Of a stretch of 64,000 nucleotides of DNA, positions 13,201-22,800 are shown one piece after another. Numbering within the stretch: position 1 is the first letter of the stretch; each line of letters starts with the position of its first letter. The notes beneath the pieces were generated by a model. It was not told the DNA's origin, did not search any database, and saw only the letters and a program-made list of their open reading frames with translations. The position numbers were made by a program, and so were the translations under genes. The stretch spans positions 5,409,173-5,473,172 of the forward strand of contig CM064664.1 in the NCBI GenBank assembly GCA_032717465.1, given 5' to 3'. Source of the stretch: Coenobita brevimanus (lineage: Eukaryota; Arthropoda; Malacostraca; Decapoda; Coenobitidae).

Positions 13201-13602
13201 GAAAGGCCGCGAATGTTGCAGAAATGAAGAAGAAGAGAGTCAGACAGTGGTTCCAGGCACCTTGAGTCGTCATCGGGAGAGGGGCAGATGGTGGGGGCAT
13301 TTATGGTCCCCCCCCCCTGGGGACTCCGAGGCTTGATATAACGACGCCATTTTGGGTAAATTTTGAATAGGAAGTGTAGTGTGTACTGTGCATGTAGTTT
13401 GGTGAAGATAGTTAGAGAAATTTGTACTTGAGAGCATGCTGGCCTACTCTCTGTGTAACTGAGACACTGAAAAAGTTCAGCAAAGGGGGATGGTCAGGAA
13501 CTAGTCCTGAGGGCTGATGAAACGGGAGCTCCAGCACTCCCTGTCATCAGCTTTCCATCCACCTCGGGAGTACTGCCCTGCTCGACTGGTGCTACAGTCT
13601 AC
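10288..13602 (-). mobile_element. Jockey-type LINE, copy B (near full length, antisense)
   Basis: The 3' poly(A) appears as the T run at 10288-10310. The 5' end near 13602 includes the roughly 300-bp 5' UTR shared with the copy at 56042 (GTAGACTGTAGCAC start). The element sits inside RTE copy 2, whose sequence resumes directly on the other side, so it is the younger insertion. At 3.3 kb it is the best guide to the full element length. Confidence 0.88.
10397..13350 (-). pseudogene. Jockey endonuclease-RT, copy B, broken
   Basis: On the minus strand the likely start is ATGGCG near 13350, followed by a ten-base G run. The endonuclease follows ([20 protein letters not shown]), then the RT with NKAYGPDGVPP, YGFRQGRSTGDLL and an intact SYADDS near 11250, then the C-terminal GFIRPCVEYNSHVWGGSPH. 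Pieces lie in different frames: 12576-12869, 11695-12609, 10946-11155 and 10397-10903. A deletion near 12475 (where copy D has LRQYFFDF) and several single-base indels separate them. The catalytic residues are conserved, but the frame is not. Confidence 0.8.
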
Positions 13603-13985
13603 TCCACCTTGTTGGTAGGGCATAAGTCAAGAATGAGAGCAGCGAAAATGAGTTATTTGAGAGGTGCATGTGGAGTTACATGGAATGACAGACTGACAAA
13701 TAAGGAAGTGAAGGAGCGTTGTGATGTGAATATTGATAGGATAAAAAGCATTAGGGAAAATACACAGAGATGGTGTGGCCATGTGGAGAGGATGGGGAAC
13801 GAGAGCCTCACGAGAAGAGTGTATGTGAGTGAGTTGGAGGGGGGGGGGAGAGGAAGGGGGAGACCAAGCATGAGATGGAGGGATGGAGTGAAGAGGTATA
13901 TGAGAAAGGAGGTTAGTGCTGGCCGGAACAGAGCGACATGGAACCGATTTGTTTGTTGCCTTCTCATGTGGGATTGAGACGGCTG

Positions 13986-14104
13986 GATATAGACAGATAG
14001 ATAATTAAGAGGAAATTTTAAAGTATTATTACACTTTCCTCGCCGGTATCTTAACCCTATGAAAACTAATTTACTCTATATAATTATATACTGCTTTTTA
14101 TTAG
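13986..14104. other. Intron or 5' region before first visible exon
   Basis: AT-rich sequence from the RTE tail to a pyrimidine-rich acceptor (TGCTTTTTATTAG) at 14104. No coding signal. Confidence 0.6.
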
Positions 14105-14221
14105 AGTATTGGTGATGTTGGAGCGACACAGGGTGTGGGTATCTTCGAGGTGGGTGTGTACGGCCAGAACACCAACGTGACGCAGGTACAGCTCTCCCCG
14201 GTGGTCAGCCAGGCTCGTCAG
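14105..14221 (+). CDS. Ionotropic receptor, first visible exon (N-terminal domain)
   Basis: The exon reads SIGDVGATQGVGIFEVGVYG and ends VVSQARQ. It is preceded by a TTTTTATTAG acceptor and followed by a CAG|GTAGGT donor, and the 117 bp keep phase 0. VQLSPVVSQAR followed in the next exon by LRQVSW is characteristic of the extracellular N-terminal part of decapod ionotropic receptors. No ATG or signal peptide lies in this exon, so at least one upstream exon is missing, either before the window or hidden among the upstream repeats. The acceptor could also be two bases later. These receptors act in the membrane of chemosensory neurons as ligand-gated cation channels; that role is known for the family and not shown by the sequence. 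Confidence 0.75.
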
Positions 14222-14573
14222 GTAGGTCACTCTTACATTTTTGCTCAGGTGGGAAGGTCACTCTAACACTTCTGTTGTGGCGGGTAGGTCACTCTCACAT
14301 AACTCTTGAGGCAGTCAGGTATTCTCTCATTACCACTGAGGTGGGTTCACCACTCGCACATTACAGCTTAAGAGGGTAGTTCACTCTCGCATTACTGATG
14401 AGGTGGGTAGGTTATTCTCACATTACTGGTGAGTCTTATGGGTCACTTTCACATTAGTGCAGAGGCAGCTTGGTCACACTCACTGCACTGCTGAGATGGG
14501 TAGGTTATTTTCTCATTAATGCTGAGGTGGGTTAAGTTTCATTACTGCTGAGGCAGGTAGATCACACAGCTAA
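14222..14573. repeat. Minisatellite filling the first visible intron
   Basis: About eleven degenerate copies of a roughly 31-bp unit (close to TAGGTCACTCTCACATTACT plus GCTGAGGTGGG) occupy nearly the whole 376-bp intron. The first unit starts at the 5' splice site itself (GTAGGTCACT), so donor-like GGTAGGT strings recur through the intron. Confidence 0.85.
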
Positions 14574-14597
14574 CCTGTACCATGGTGATGTCAGCAG

Positions 14598-14830
14598 CTG
14601 CGGCAGGTGTCGTGGTGCATGATGGTGGTGGTGGTGAGTGACGACCCAGCCTTCCTCACTGCCTTCGGCGATTGGTCCCTCAATGGCCGCCTCCTGGTAT
14701 GGTCAACGAGGCTCCTGGTGGTCACTCGCCTGCCCAGGAAAGACCTCGGGGCTCTACTTGTTTCCCACTGGACATTTTCCATGATGAACACCTTGGTTGT
14801 AAATGATGAAACCTCAGCATCTGACAAACG
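14598..14830 (+). CDS. Ionotropic receptor, exon 2 (N-terminal domain)
   Basis: The exon encodes LRQVSWCMMVVVVSDDPAFL, WSLNGRLLVWSTRLLVVT and WTFSMMNTLVVN, and ends in SASDKR. The strings DDPAFL..F..WSL.GRLLVWSTRLLVVTRLP and FSMMN are a family signature I recognise from decapod ionotropic receptors. The acceptor is TCAGCAG at 14591-14597 (CAG three bases earlier is an alternative) with a CTAAC branch-like motif upstream. The donor is CG|GTAAGT. The 233 bp end in phase 2, matching the next exon 15.6 kb downstream. The intact frame among so much decayed DNA argues for selection. Confidence 0.88.
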
Positions 14831-15885
14831 GTAAGTTATTCAGCAACCAAGAACGTACCTCTAATGCCAAAATTCTGATTTGTAGTTTTTTGTAGGACAC
14901 CACGTAGTTGAAAGTGGCATATGCTTACCTATTTTTATTTGCCATAAAAATAAAATTGATTAAATCCTTTGCCAAGTTTATATTAATCTTGACCTTATGT
15001 ACTACACCCACACTTCTTCAGCATTTAAACATTCTAATCTTTTCTAATCATTCATCTCAACTCACGCAACCCTTTTTAGCATCTTGTGCCTCACAGAGAG
15101 TTTCTATTCAAAATCTTAGATAAATTGCCAGCGCTACCTGTCCTACAGTACCAGTCTACAAAAAGAGTAGATCTACAGTACTCAAGTCCCCCGAACAGGG
15201 CATCAGTCAGCATTGGTACCACTCCCGTTCATTATCTTATCACCAACAGCTTCAGAATGTAGTTACCCAAGTATTACACTCACTTCATTCTTAACTCCTG
15301 AATCTTGGGGGTCCTACAAGCCTAGCCCTTCGCGTATGCATTTTTTCCTTGAAAGAAGCCTTTTTCAAACAGTCATGGCTGCATAATTACAGTATATTGA
15401 ACTTTCAGTTAAGGACCAGATTATTCATCTGTCCATCATCTTTCCATTGTAAATGTCTCCAGGGCGGCTGTAGGTGGAGGCATTGTGGAGGTAGGAGGTA
15501 GGAGGTAATTTGGGAAGTCACGAAAGGATGTTTTCGTATGGAGGCGAGTTAGTAGTTACAGCCTACAGTTCTCGCCCCAGCCTGAGACAAAGAGGGATTC
15601 CGTGCTCGCATACACTCATGCTCCCCCTTCCCCGATTTGTCCTTTATTCACCTCTCCAATGCCAGCGGCCGCTGCCACATGAATGAATCATCACCCTTTA
15701 TACGTTTGGCTAACTCAGTTTATTTGCCCATTTTTTCCGGTTTATTCAGAGTGACAATGTGCATTACAGTGTGATGGATGGGAGAAAGAAAAGAAATGCC
15801 AAGGGTTATTATACATGACTAGCCATTACAATTTATTTTACTTTCTCTGCGAGCACGTTTTCTGTGTCACATAAGATCACTTGAG
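14831..15885. other. Intron 2, unique-looking part
   Basis: AT-rich intron sequence from the donor to the antisense LTR element. I see no coding signal, tandem array or element in it. Confidence 0.6.
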
Positions 15886-15890
15886 CTATC

Positions 15891-18079
15891 TGTAATGCTA
15901 GGTGAATTAGGCTCGACTTCTCGTTCCTATTTCACCTAACGTGGAGCGGGGTCCTCTTTCGAGACTGGAGCTTAGTGCAATAAAGAGAGGCAGGACACAA
16001 AAACTCCAGGCAACAACCTTTACACGTATATTACCACAATCAGACACAGGACAAATCAGCAGATATTACAGCACAATACATAGCAATATAAAACCTTGTC
16101 TAGGATATGTGTATCTCGCAGGATACTTGCTTCTCTGATAGTAATGACAACACAATCAATCCTAAATGTATCAAGAGTGCAGTAAATATAGGCGAGCGTG
16201 GGAGGAGGTGCGGAGGGGGGGGTTGAGTCTCACGAGGAGGAGATAGGAGAGGTGCGGGGAGTGACTTGTGACGGCTAGGGGAAAGTTATGGTAATACTTG
16301 AGAGCGGCAGATATTAGCCGTGAAGTTGATATGGTTTCCAGTAGCCAAGGGACTTTGGTAATTGATTTTATTCTTGGTTCACACTTACTCGGGATATTGG
16401 AGTGAGAGAGGGTGATAAACAAGATTTATGGCTAGCGTGGGGGAGGGAGAGAATACCATTAATACTTCCTTTCACAATATACCTTCACAGTAATGGGAGT
16501 ATGTCTTTATAGGGGAATCTCCAGGAGGCACAGGCTTATTAATTGTATAACAGGGATGTCACTCATAAGTATAGTCAATCAGATCTTGTTCCACACTTTC
16601 GTCCTTTAACTTCTCACTGTGATCTTATTTACCCCGATATTCACTATATGAAATCACTGCACAATACTTACATTAGGGGAAATCACACTTAACCTAAATC
16701 ACTCGTGCTACAATATCACATGTATTCATCAGGGGGATAGGCAGGAACATGTCATCAGCGATCCTGCCGGGCTAGGGGCACCGCCAATGTGAGGCGTGCC
16801 GAGAGGGCACGGGATAACTCGTAAGGGCGTCCTCTCGCGTCCTGGGCTTCCCGTGGCTTTCATGCTTGGCTCAGGCGTGTGGCCCTCAGGACTGGGGCCG
16901 AATAGCTCCAGGAAATTCTGTGATAAGTCCCGGCGTCGTGGAGGCATAGAGGGATCACTCCCGGGTGTCCTGGGGAGAACAGAGAGAGACTGTGGGCTGC
17001 TGTCTCCAGTGTCTAGGGGCACCGACAGGGGAGGGCTGCGGCAGCGACTTCCACTGGGCTCCATCAGGTGTGTCTGCTTTAGGGTCAGGCGTAGGGAACC
17101 GAGACCAGGGGAGGCTGTGAGGCCTGTCTGGGTCACTCTGGGACAGGAAGCCTGGGCTCTAGTCTCCTGCCATGGGGACGTCTCTCCACTCACCTCTCTC
17201 TGCACACCCTCGGAGCGACAATAGATCGTCTCACGAGGAAGGGAGCGACAATAGGTCGTCTCTACCAAGACACTCTTGGAGCGACGATAGATCATCTCAC
17301 GAGGATGGGAGCGACCATAGATCGTCTCTACCGGAGCACTTTCGGAGCGACCATGAATCGTCTCACAAGGATGGGAGCGACCATAGATCGTCTCTACCGG
17401 AGCACTGTCGGAGCGACCATGGATCATCTCATGAGGATGGGAGCAACCATAGATCGTCTCTACCGGAACACTTTCGGAGCGACCATAGATCGTCTCACGA
17501 GGATGGGAGCGACCATAGATCGTCTCTACCGGAGCACTTTCGGAGCGACCATAGATCGTCTCTACCGGAGCACTTTCGGAGCGACCATAGATCGTCTCTA
17601 CCGGAGCACTTTCGGAGCGACCATAGATCGTCTCACGAGGATGGGAGCGACCATAGATCATCTCTACCGGAGCACTTTCGGAGCGACCATAGATCGTCTC
17701 TACCGGAGCACTTTCGGAGCGACCATAGATCGTCTCACGAGGATGGGAGCGACCATACATCGTCTCTACCAGAGGGGCGCCATCTGGAGTGTCTTTTCTA
17801 ACTTCACCCGTAGCTGACTCAACAATTCCACTCCGTGAAGGTAGTGTCCTTCTCCTACGGCGGAGACGGCATGGTGGCTGCATGACACAGGGGCGCACGG
17901 CCTGGGCTGACATATGTCGCTGTTGCCGGGAGTGGTTGTGACTGGTGGCGGCTACCCCGTGGGGTTCGTGTGGGGGAGTCGGCGCATCCTCGGGCATACT
18001 GAGCTGTGTTTGGCTTGCCCTGTTGTCGGGGGTACTATGGTATATTTCGGGGGCACTGTTCTTTAAGTCACGCATTTTA
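15891..18079 (-). repeat. 3' LTR (left copy) of the non-autonomous element
   Basis: The termini on the + strand are TGTAATGC...GCATTTTA. It matches 20427-22632 throughout with scattered substitutions and a different number of internal minisatellite units. LTR-encoded frame and array are described separately. Confidence 0.85.
17208..17775. repeat. 30/36-bp minisatellite inside the 3' LTR
   Basis: Two unit types share the core GAGCGACCATAGATCGTCTC. The 36-bp unit continues with TACCGGAGCACTTTCG, the 30-bp unit with ACGAGGATGG. They roughly alternate, with local runs of the 36-bp unit (three in a row near 17530-17640). Both lengths are multiples of three. On the minus strand they encode SESAPVETIYGR and SHPRETIYGR. 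Confidence 0.93.
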
Positions 18080-18080
18080 C

Positions 18081-18093
18081 CACTCTCCCCCTG
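18081..18093 (-). other. Polypurine tract of the non-autonomous LTR element
   Basis: Minus strand CAGGGGGAGAGTGG directly abuts the 3' LTR start, the expected plus-strand primer position. Confidence 0.65.
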
Positions 18094-20408
18094 TAAAAAG
18101 TCATGTCCTCGTGGCTGGAGGTGGAACGCTTGTGTGTTGGAGGTGGTGTACATGGGCTGGAGGTGTTGTAGCGCAATTTGCCAGGCGACAGTGTAGGGGT
18201 TCTCTTCTTGTGCTGGGTCGCAGGTGAGGAAGAGTGTGGAGGTGGCGATGGTAGACTGGAGGAGGTTTAGCAGGTGGTATGGCCCGCGGAGTCTGTGGTT
18301 CCTGCCAAGGGTAGGTGCCCATACGGCCCTCTTCACTCTCATCTTGCCTGGTGTGGCTGTCGGTGTGGTTGGGAGCTGAATGCTGGATACCGAGGGTAAG
18401 GGCCGGGTTTTGTGCCGTGGTAATGCGGCGTTGAGTCTCTGGGGAGTACAGGGAGAGGAGATTTGGGCCTAATGCAGCTTGATGGTGTGAAGTCGTGGAG
18501 AGGTGGGCGGTGTAGGGGTGTGTGTGTATCGGGTGGGTGGGCATGAGAGTTGGCCGGAGGGGATTGGTGGTGGTGGTTCTGAGGGTGGGTGTGGGTGGGG
18601 AAGTAGGCATGCGGGGTGGGTGGGGTCGGTTAGCACGGGCTGTCGCATGAGTTGGGGGCGGGGTGGAAGGTGAGATGGTCGGAGTGGGCATGCGTAGGTG
18701 TGGAGGGGAGAGGGCGGTGGTAGTGGGTTGTCCTGTGGGGGTGGTGGGGTGAGTGGGGCACGTGGGCTTGAGTGGAAAGGGTGAGGCGGCGGAGGGAAGG
18801 GAGGGTGAGCGAGGTGTGGCGGATGAGATGTCAGGTGAGGTGCGGGGGGTGATGGAGGCGATGGAGGCTGAGGTGGTAGGGGAGGTGGAGGGGGATGGCG
18901 AGGAGGAAACATAGCACTAGTATGTGGAAGTGACAGGCGGTGCGGGAGCAGGGGGAGGTTGGGGGTGTGGGGTCGGTAGCAGTGGTGAGGTGGCAGGAGA
19001 GTTGGCTTGGAGGGTAGGTGGCGAGGAGGGAGTGCGATCTTGTGGCGCCATCCCGGTGTTTGGTGGTGGGGTGGTTTGGGCGGTAGCAGGGTTCTGTGCT
19101 AGTGGTGCAGGGTGGGCGGTGGGTACGAAGCTAGGGGATGGTGCGGGTGTGGGGGTGATGGCGGACGGCGTGCGGTGCTGGAACCGTGGTGGCTTGGCAG
19201 GGGCTGTGGAGTGGGATGTGGCAGGTGGTGTGTGTCGTCGTAGGCAAGGAAAGGTGGGGTGATGTGTAGGGGGAGAGGGAGCCGGTGGTGGTGGGGAGAT
19301 GCGGCCTCACGGGGTTGTCTGAATGTTCGGGGATGGGGCGGTGCAGGTGGTAGCAGGGGGCTGAGCTCGTGAGAGAGTGATGGGTGGTGGGGTGTGGGGT
19401 GTGGTGGGCGGCAAGGCATCTGGTGGGGTTATTGGGGACGAGGTGGTGGTCCGTGGGGATGGTGAGGTTGAAGGTGGGGTGGGAAGGTTAGAACTAGGGG
19501 CAGGAATAGGGGAAGGTAGAACAGAAGAGATAGTGAGAGGGGAGGAAAAGGAAAGATAACGTTCCCCCCTGTCGTAGACTGGTTGAGATGTGAGGTGGCC
19601 CCCGCCATTACGGTGGGATGCGGGGGCAGTGGGGGGCTCTTTTTGTGTTTCCTTTTTTGTATTTTCTTCCCCTGAGGCTTAGGGGAATTTGCTTATGGTG
19701 GGGAGGTTTGTAAGCGCCCTCATGTCATTTGGCTGCACTGGGCAGCTTCTAGCTGCTCATGGATGTCGTGGATCGGGCATCCGTGGTAGCACGGAGAAAA
19801 TTCCCACGGGTTGACGGTGATGAGGTCAACAGGGAATTGATTTATTTCGCCGATGCGTTGAGGGGTGGCATGGACGGCTAAAAGGCGCCTCATTAAATTG
19901 ATATCTCTATCCATGTCTCCTGTTGGGTCATGGATAGTGAAGTGTTGTTTCACAACACTTGGGAGTACTCTGAGCAGAGTGTTAAATGTATGCTGATCCC
20001 GGGTTTCCCCATCTGCCTCCAGGTAGGCATCAGTAACCAGGCGTCTTGCCTGTATCAGGGTATTATCTAAATCCCTGTCGAATGAAAAACTATCCAGTTT
20101 GGATAAAGCCATTACTTTCCCCAATGATGGGGTGATGGCTTGTACAGTGAACTTTGTAAAGTTCTGCCAGGTGAATTCTGGGACAATTTTCGGCGCTGTG
20201 CTTGCCTCCGCTTTACCCAACAGTGGTAGTGTGACTGCAGTTATTTGTTGGTCATTTTAAAAACCAATATCCAGTAAGGGTTTAATTATTGCCAGATATG
20301 TGTGTATATCATACTGGTCGGGGTCAAACTTGGGTAACTGAACGTATGGTTTAGTTGCCATTTTGCCAAATATTTCCTGATTACCTCTCTTTTACGCCCG
20401 GGTCTAGA

Positions 20409-20426
20409 ACCACCGCTGGCCACCAG
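20409..20426 (-). other. Primer-binding site of the non-autonomous LTR element
   Basis: Minus strand TGGTGGCCAGCGGTGG begins one base past the 5' LTR. It would pair with a tRNA 3' end ...CCGCTGGCCA-CCA. I could not assign the tRNA. Confidence 0.55.
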
Positions 20427-22632
20427 TGTAATGCTAGGTGAAATTAGGCTCGACTTCTCGTTCCTATTTCACCTAACGTGGAGCGGGGTCCTCTTTCGAG
20501 ACCGGAGCTTAGTGTAATAAAGAGAGGCAGGACACAAAAACTCTCGGCAACAACCTTTACACGTATATTACCACAATCAGACACAGGACAAATCAGCAGA
20601 TATTACAGCACAATACATAGCAATATAAAACCTTGTCTAGGATATGTGTATCTCGCAGGATACTTGCTTCTCTGATAGTAATGATAACACAATCAATCCT
20701 AGTGTATCAAGAATGCAGTAAATATAGGTGCGCGCAAGAGGCGTGGGGGTGGGGTGAGTCTCACGAGGAGAAGGTAGGGGAGGTGCGGGGAGTGACTTGT
20801 GACGGCTAGGGGAAAGTTATGGTAATACTAGAGAGCGGCAGATATTTGCCGTGAAGTTTGTATGGTTTCCACTAGCCAAGGGACTTTGGTAATTGATTTT
20901 ATTCTTGGTTCACACTTACTCGGGATATTGGAGTGAGAGAGGGTGATAAACAAGATTTATGGGTAGCGTGGGGGAGGGAGAGAATACCATTAATACTTCC
21001 TTTCACAATATTCCTTCACAGTAATGGGAGTATGTCTTTATAGGGGAATCTCCAGGCGGCACAGGCTTATTAATTGTATAACAGGGATGTCACTCATAAG
21101 TATAGTCAATCAGATCTTGTTCCACACTCTCGACCTTTAACTTCTCACTGTGATCTCATTTACCCCAATATTCACTATATGAAATCACTGCACAATACTT
21201 ACATTAGGGGAAATCACACTTAACCTAAATCACTCATGCTACAATATCACACGTATTCATCAGGGGAATAGGCAGGAATATGTCATCGGCGATCCTGCCG
21301 GGCTAGGGGCACCGCCAATGTGAGGCATGCCGAGAGGGCAGGGGATAACTCGTAAGGGCATCCTCTCGCGTCCTGGGCTTCCCGTGGCTTTCATGCTTGG
21401 CTCAGGCGTGTGGCCCTCAGGACTGGGGCCGAATAGCTCCAGGAACCTCTGTGATAAGTCCCGGCATCGTGGGGACGTAGAGGGATCACGCCCGGGTGTC
21501 CTGGGGAGAACAGAGAGAGACTGTGGGCTGCTGTCTCCAGCGTCTAGGGGCGCCGACAGGGGAGGGCTGTGGCAGCGACTTCCACTGGGGTCCGTCGGGT
21601 GCGTCTCCTCTAGGGCCAGGCGTGGGGAACCGAGACCAGGGGAGGCTGTGAGGCCTGTCTGGGTCACTCTGGGACAGGAAGCCTGGGCTCTAGTCTCCTG
21701 CTGTGGGGACGTCTCTCCACTCACCTCTCTCTGCACACCCTCGGAGTGACAATAGATCATCTCACTAGGAAGGGAGCGACCATAGGTCGTCTCTACCAGA
21801 GCACTTTCAGAGCGACCATAGATCATCTCACGAGGATGGGAGCGACCATAGATCGTCTCACGAGGATGGGAGTGACCATAGATCATATCTACCGGAGCAC
21901 TTTTGGAGCGACCATAGATCGTCTCACGAGGATAGGAGCAACCATAGATCGTCTCTACCGGAGCACTTTCGGAGCGACCATAGATCGTCTCACGAGGATG
22001 GGAGCGACCATAGATTGTCTCTACCGGAGCACTTTCGGAGCGACCATAGATCGTCTCTACTGGAGCACTTTCGGAGCGACCATAGATCGTCTCACGAGGA
22101 TGGGAGCGACCATAGATCCTCTCTACTGGAGCACTTTCGGAGCGACCATAGATCGTCTCACGAGGATGGGAGCGACCATAGATCGTCTCTACCGGAGCAC
22201 TTTCGGAGCGACCATAGATCTTCTCATGAGGACGGGAGCGACCATAGATCGTCTCTACTGGAACACTTTCGGAGCAACCATAGATCGTCTCACGAGGATG
22301 GGAGCGACCGTAGATCGTCTCTACCAGAGGGGCGCCATCTGGAGTCTTTTCTAACTCCACCCCTAGCTGACTCAACAATTCCACTCCGTGAAGGTAGTGT
22401 CCTTCTCCTATGGTGGCGACGGCGTGGTGGCTGCGTGACACAGGGACACACGGCCCGGGCTGACATATGTCGCTGTTGCCGGGAGTGGTTGTGACTGGTG
22501 GCGGCTACCCCGTGGGGTTCGTGTGGGGGAGTCGGCGCATCCTCGGGCATACTGAGCTGTGTTTGGTTTGCCCTGTCGTCGGGGGTACTATGATATATTT
22601 CGGGGGCACTGTTCTTTAAGTCACGCATTTTA
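20427..22632 (-). repeat. 5' LTR (right copy) of the non-autonomous element
   Basis: Same ends as the left LTR. The LTR frame is kept from 22628 to about 22330 and then shifted by a small deletion (AAAAGACTCC here, AAAGACACTCC-like in the left copy). An alternative frame, 22441 to 21260, reads the ETIYGRS array and the Ser/Pro-rich tail. Confidence 0.85.
21746..22336. repeat. 30/36-bp minisatellite inside the 5' LTR
   Basis: Same two unit types as at 17208-17775 but in a different order and number, including two consecutive 30-bp units near 21820-21880. The difference shows that the array has changed since insertion. Confidence 0.93.
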
Positions 22633-22682
22633 CTATCCCTGTGGTCATCTCCATTTCTGACATGCGTAGTTTTCTTTTTTTT

Positions 22683-22800
22683 CTAAAGCACTTATTTGGC
22701 TAAGTTCTTATTGCACGAGAGGAATTGCACACAAAAAAATACTAGTTTACTATCACAACAAACCCAGTTTCCATGTATGATGCACTATATTACAGCAATT
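22683..22800. repeat. Monomer of a roughly 220-bp tandem repeat (left of Jockey C)
   Basis: ATTGCACGAGAGGAAT...TACTAGTTTACTATCACAACAAACCCAGTTT matches the monomers at 27287-27715. The Jockey insertion separates it from them. Confidence 0.55.

Larger units (their letters stand above)
8938..13985 (+). mobile_element. RTE-type LINE, second copy, split by a Jockey insertion
   Basis: The RTE sequence occupies 8938-10287 and 13603-13985. It opens with AAGAACTTGATAAT, as just upstream of the endonuclease start of copy 1, and jumps directly to the region after the endonuclease, so about 1.2 kb is deleted. The RT part is strongly decayed by stops and indels. The stretch 9893-10186 still reads KRNINVNPGKSKVVVFER and LFKYLGSMMRKDG. 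The frame is cut at ESTLN-equivalent position 10287 and resumes after 13602 with GHKSRMRAAKMSYLRGACGV. It ends at GGATTGAGACGGCTGG and then a GATA-type tail. Confidence 0.8.
16729..20361 (-). pseudogene. Gag-like ORF running through the 3' LTR, with four in-frame stops
   Basis: On the minus strand an ATG at 20361, 66 bases after the 5' LTR, opens MATKPYVQLPKFDPDQYDI, a Gag-like N-terminus. After a TAA at 20257-20259 the frame continues with FTWQNFTKFTVQAI and RRLVTDAYLEADGE to 19720. The same phase class contains the next long open segments: 19099-19419 and 18469-18912 (proline/threonine-rich) and 16729-18342. The last starts LRGPYHLLNLLQ, crosses the polypurine tract and enters the 3' LTR, where it reads the ETIYGRS repeats and a Ser/Pro-rich tail. 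One frame broken only by stops near 20257, 19720, 19099 and 18469 suggests a single ancestral polyprotein. No nucleocapsid zinc knuckle was recognised. Low-complexity composition makes the middle part uncertain. Confidence 0.5.
15891..22632 (-). mobile_element. Non-autonomous LTR retrotransposon with 2.2-kb LTRs
   Basis: Two long direct repeats (15891-18079 and 20427-22632) flank a 2.35-kb interior. A 5-bp duplication CTATC lies on both sides (15886-15890 and 22633-22637). On the minus strand a primer-binding-site-like TGGTGGCCAGCGGTGG begins one base after the 5' LTR, and a purine tract ACAGGGGGAGAG precedes the 3' LTR. These are the hallmarks of a reverse-transcribed LTR element. The interior encodes a Gag-like protein but no protease, integrase or RT, so the element must borrow enzymes. 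The superfamily is unresolved. Confidence 0.85.

Noticed and set aside
14607..14834. Exon 2 as a stand-alone 75-residue gene starting at Met 14607
   Set aside because: Splice sites, phase and family similarity show that it is an internal exon. The frame runs past the donor by chance.
17208..17775. CRISPR-like array of regular repeats
   Set aside because: There are no unique spacers: the tails alternate between two fixed types. The context is a eukaryotic LTR.
17172..17817. Plus-strand ORFs through the LTR minisatellite (RSDHRSSLPEHF, GATIDRLYRSTF)
   Set aside because: They arise because the repeat units are multiples of three. They are confined to the array and lack flanking coding sequence, unlike the minus-strand frame.
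18469..19420. Independent proline-rich genes on either strand
   Set aside because: Skewed G/C-rich composition opens several frames at once. Only the frame continuous with the Gag-like ORF was kept, and with low confidence.
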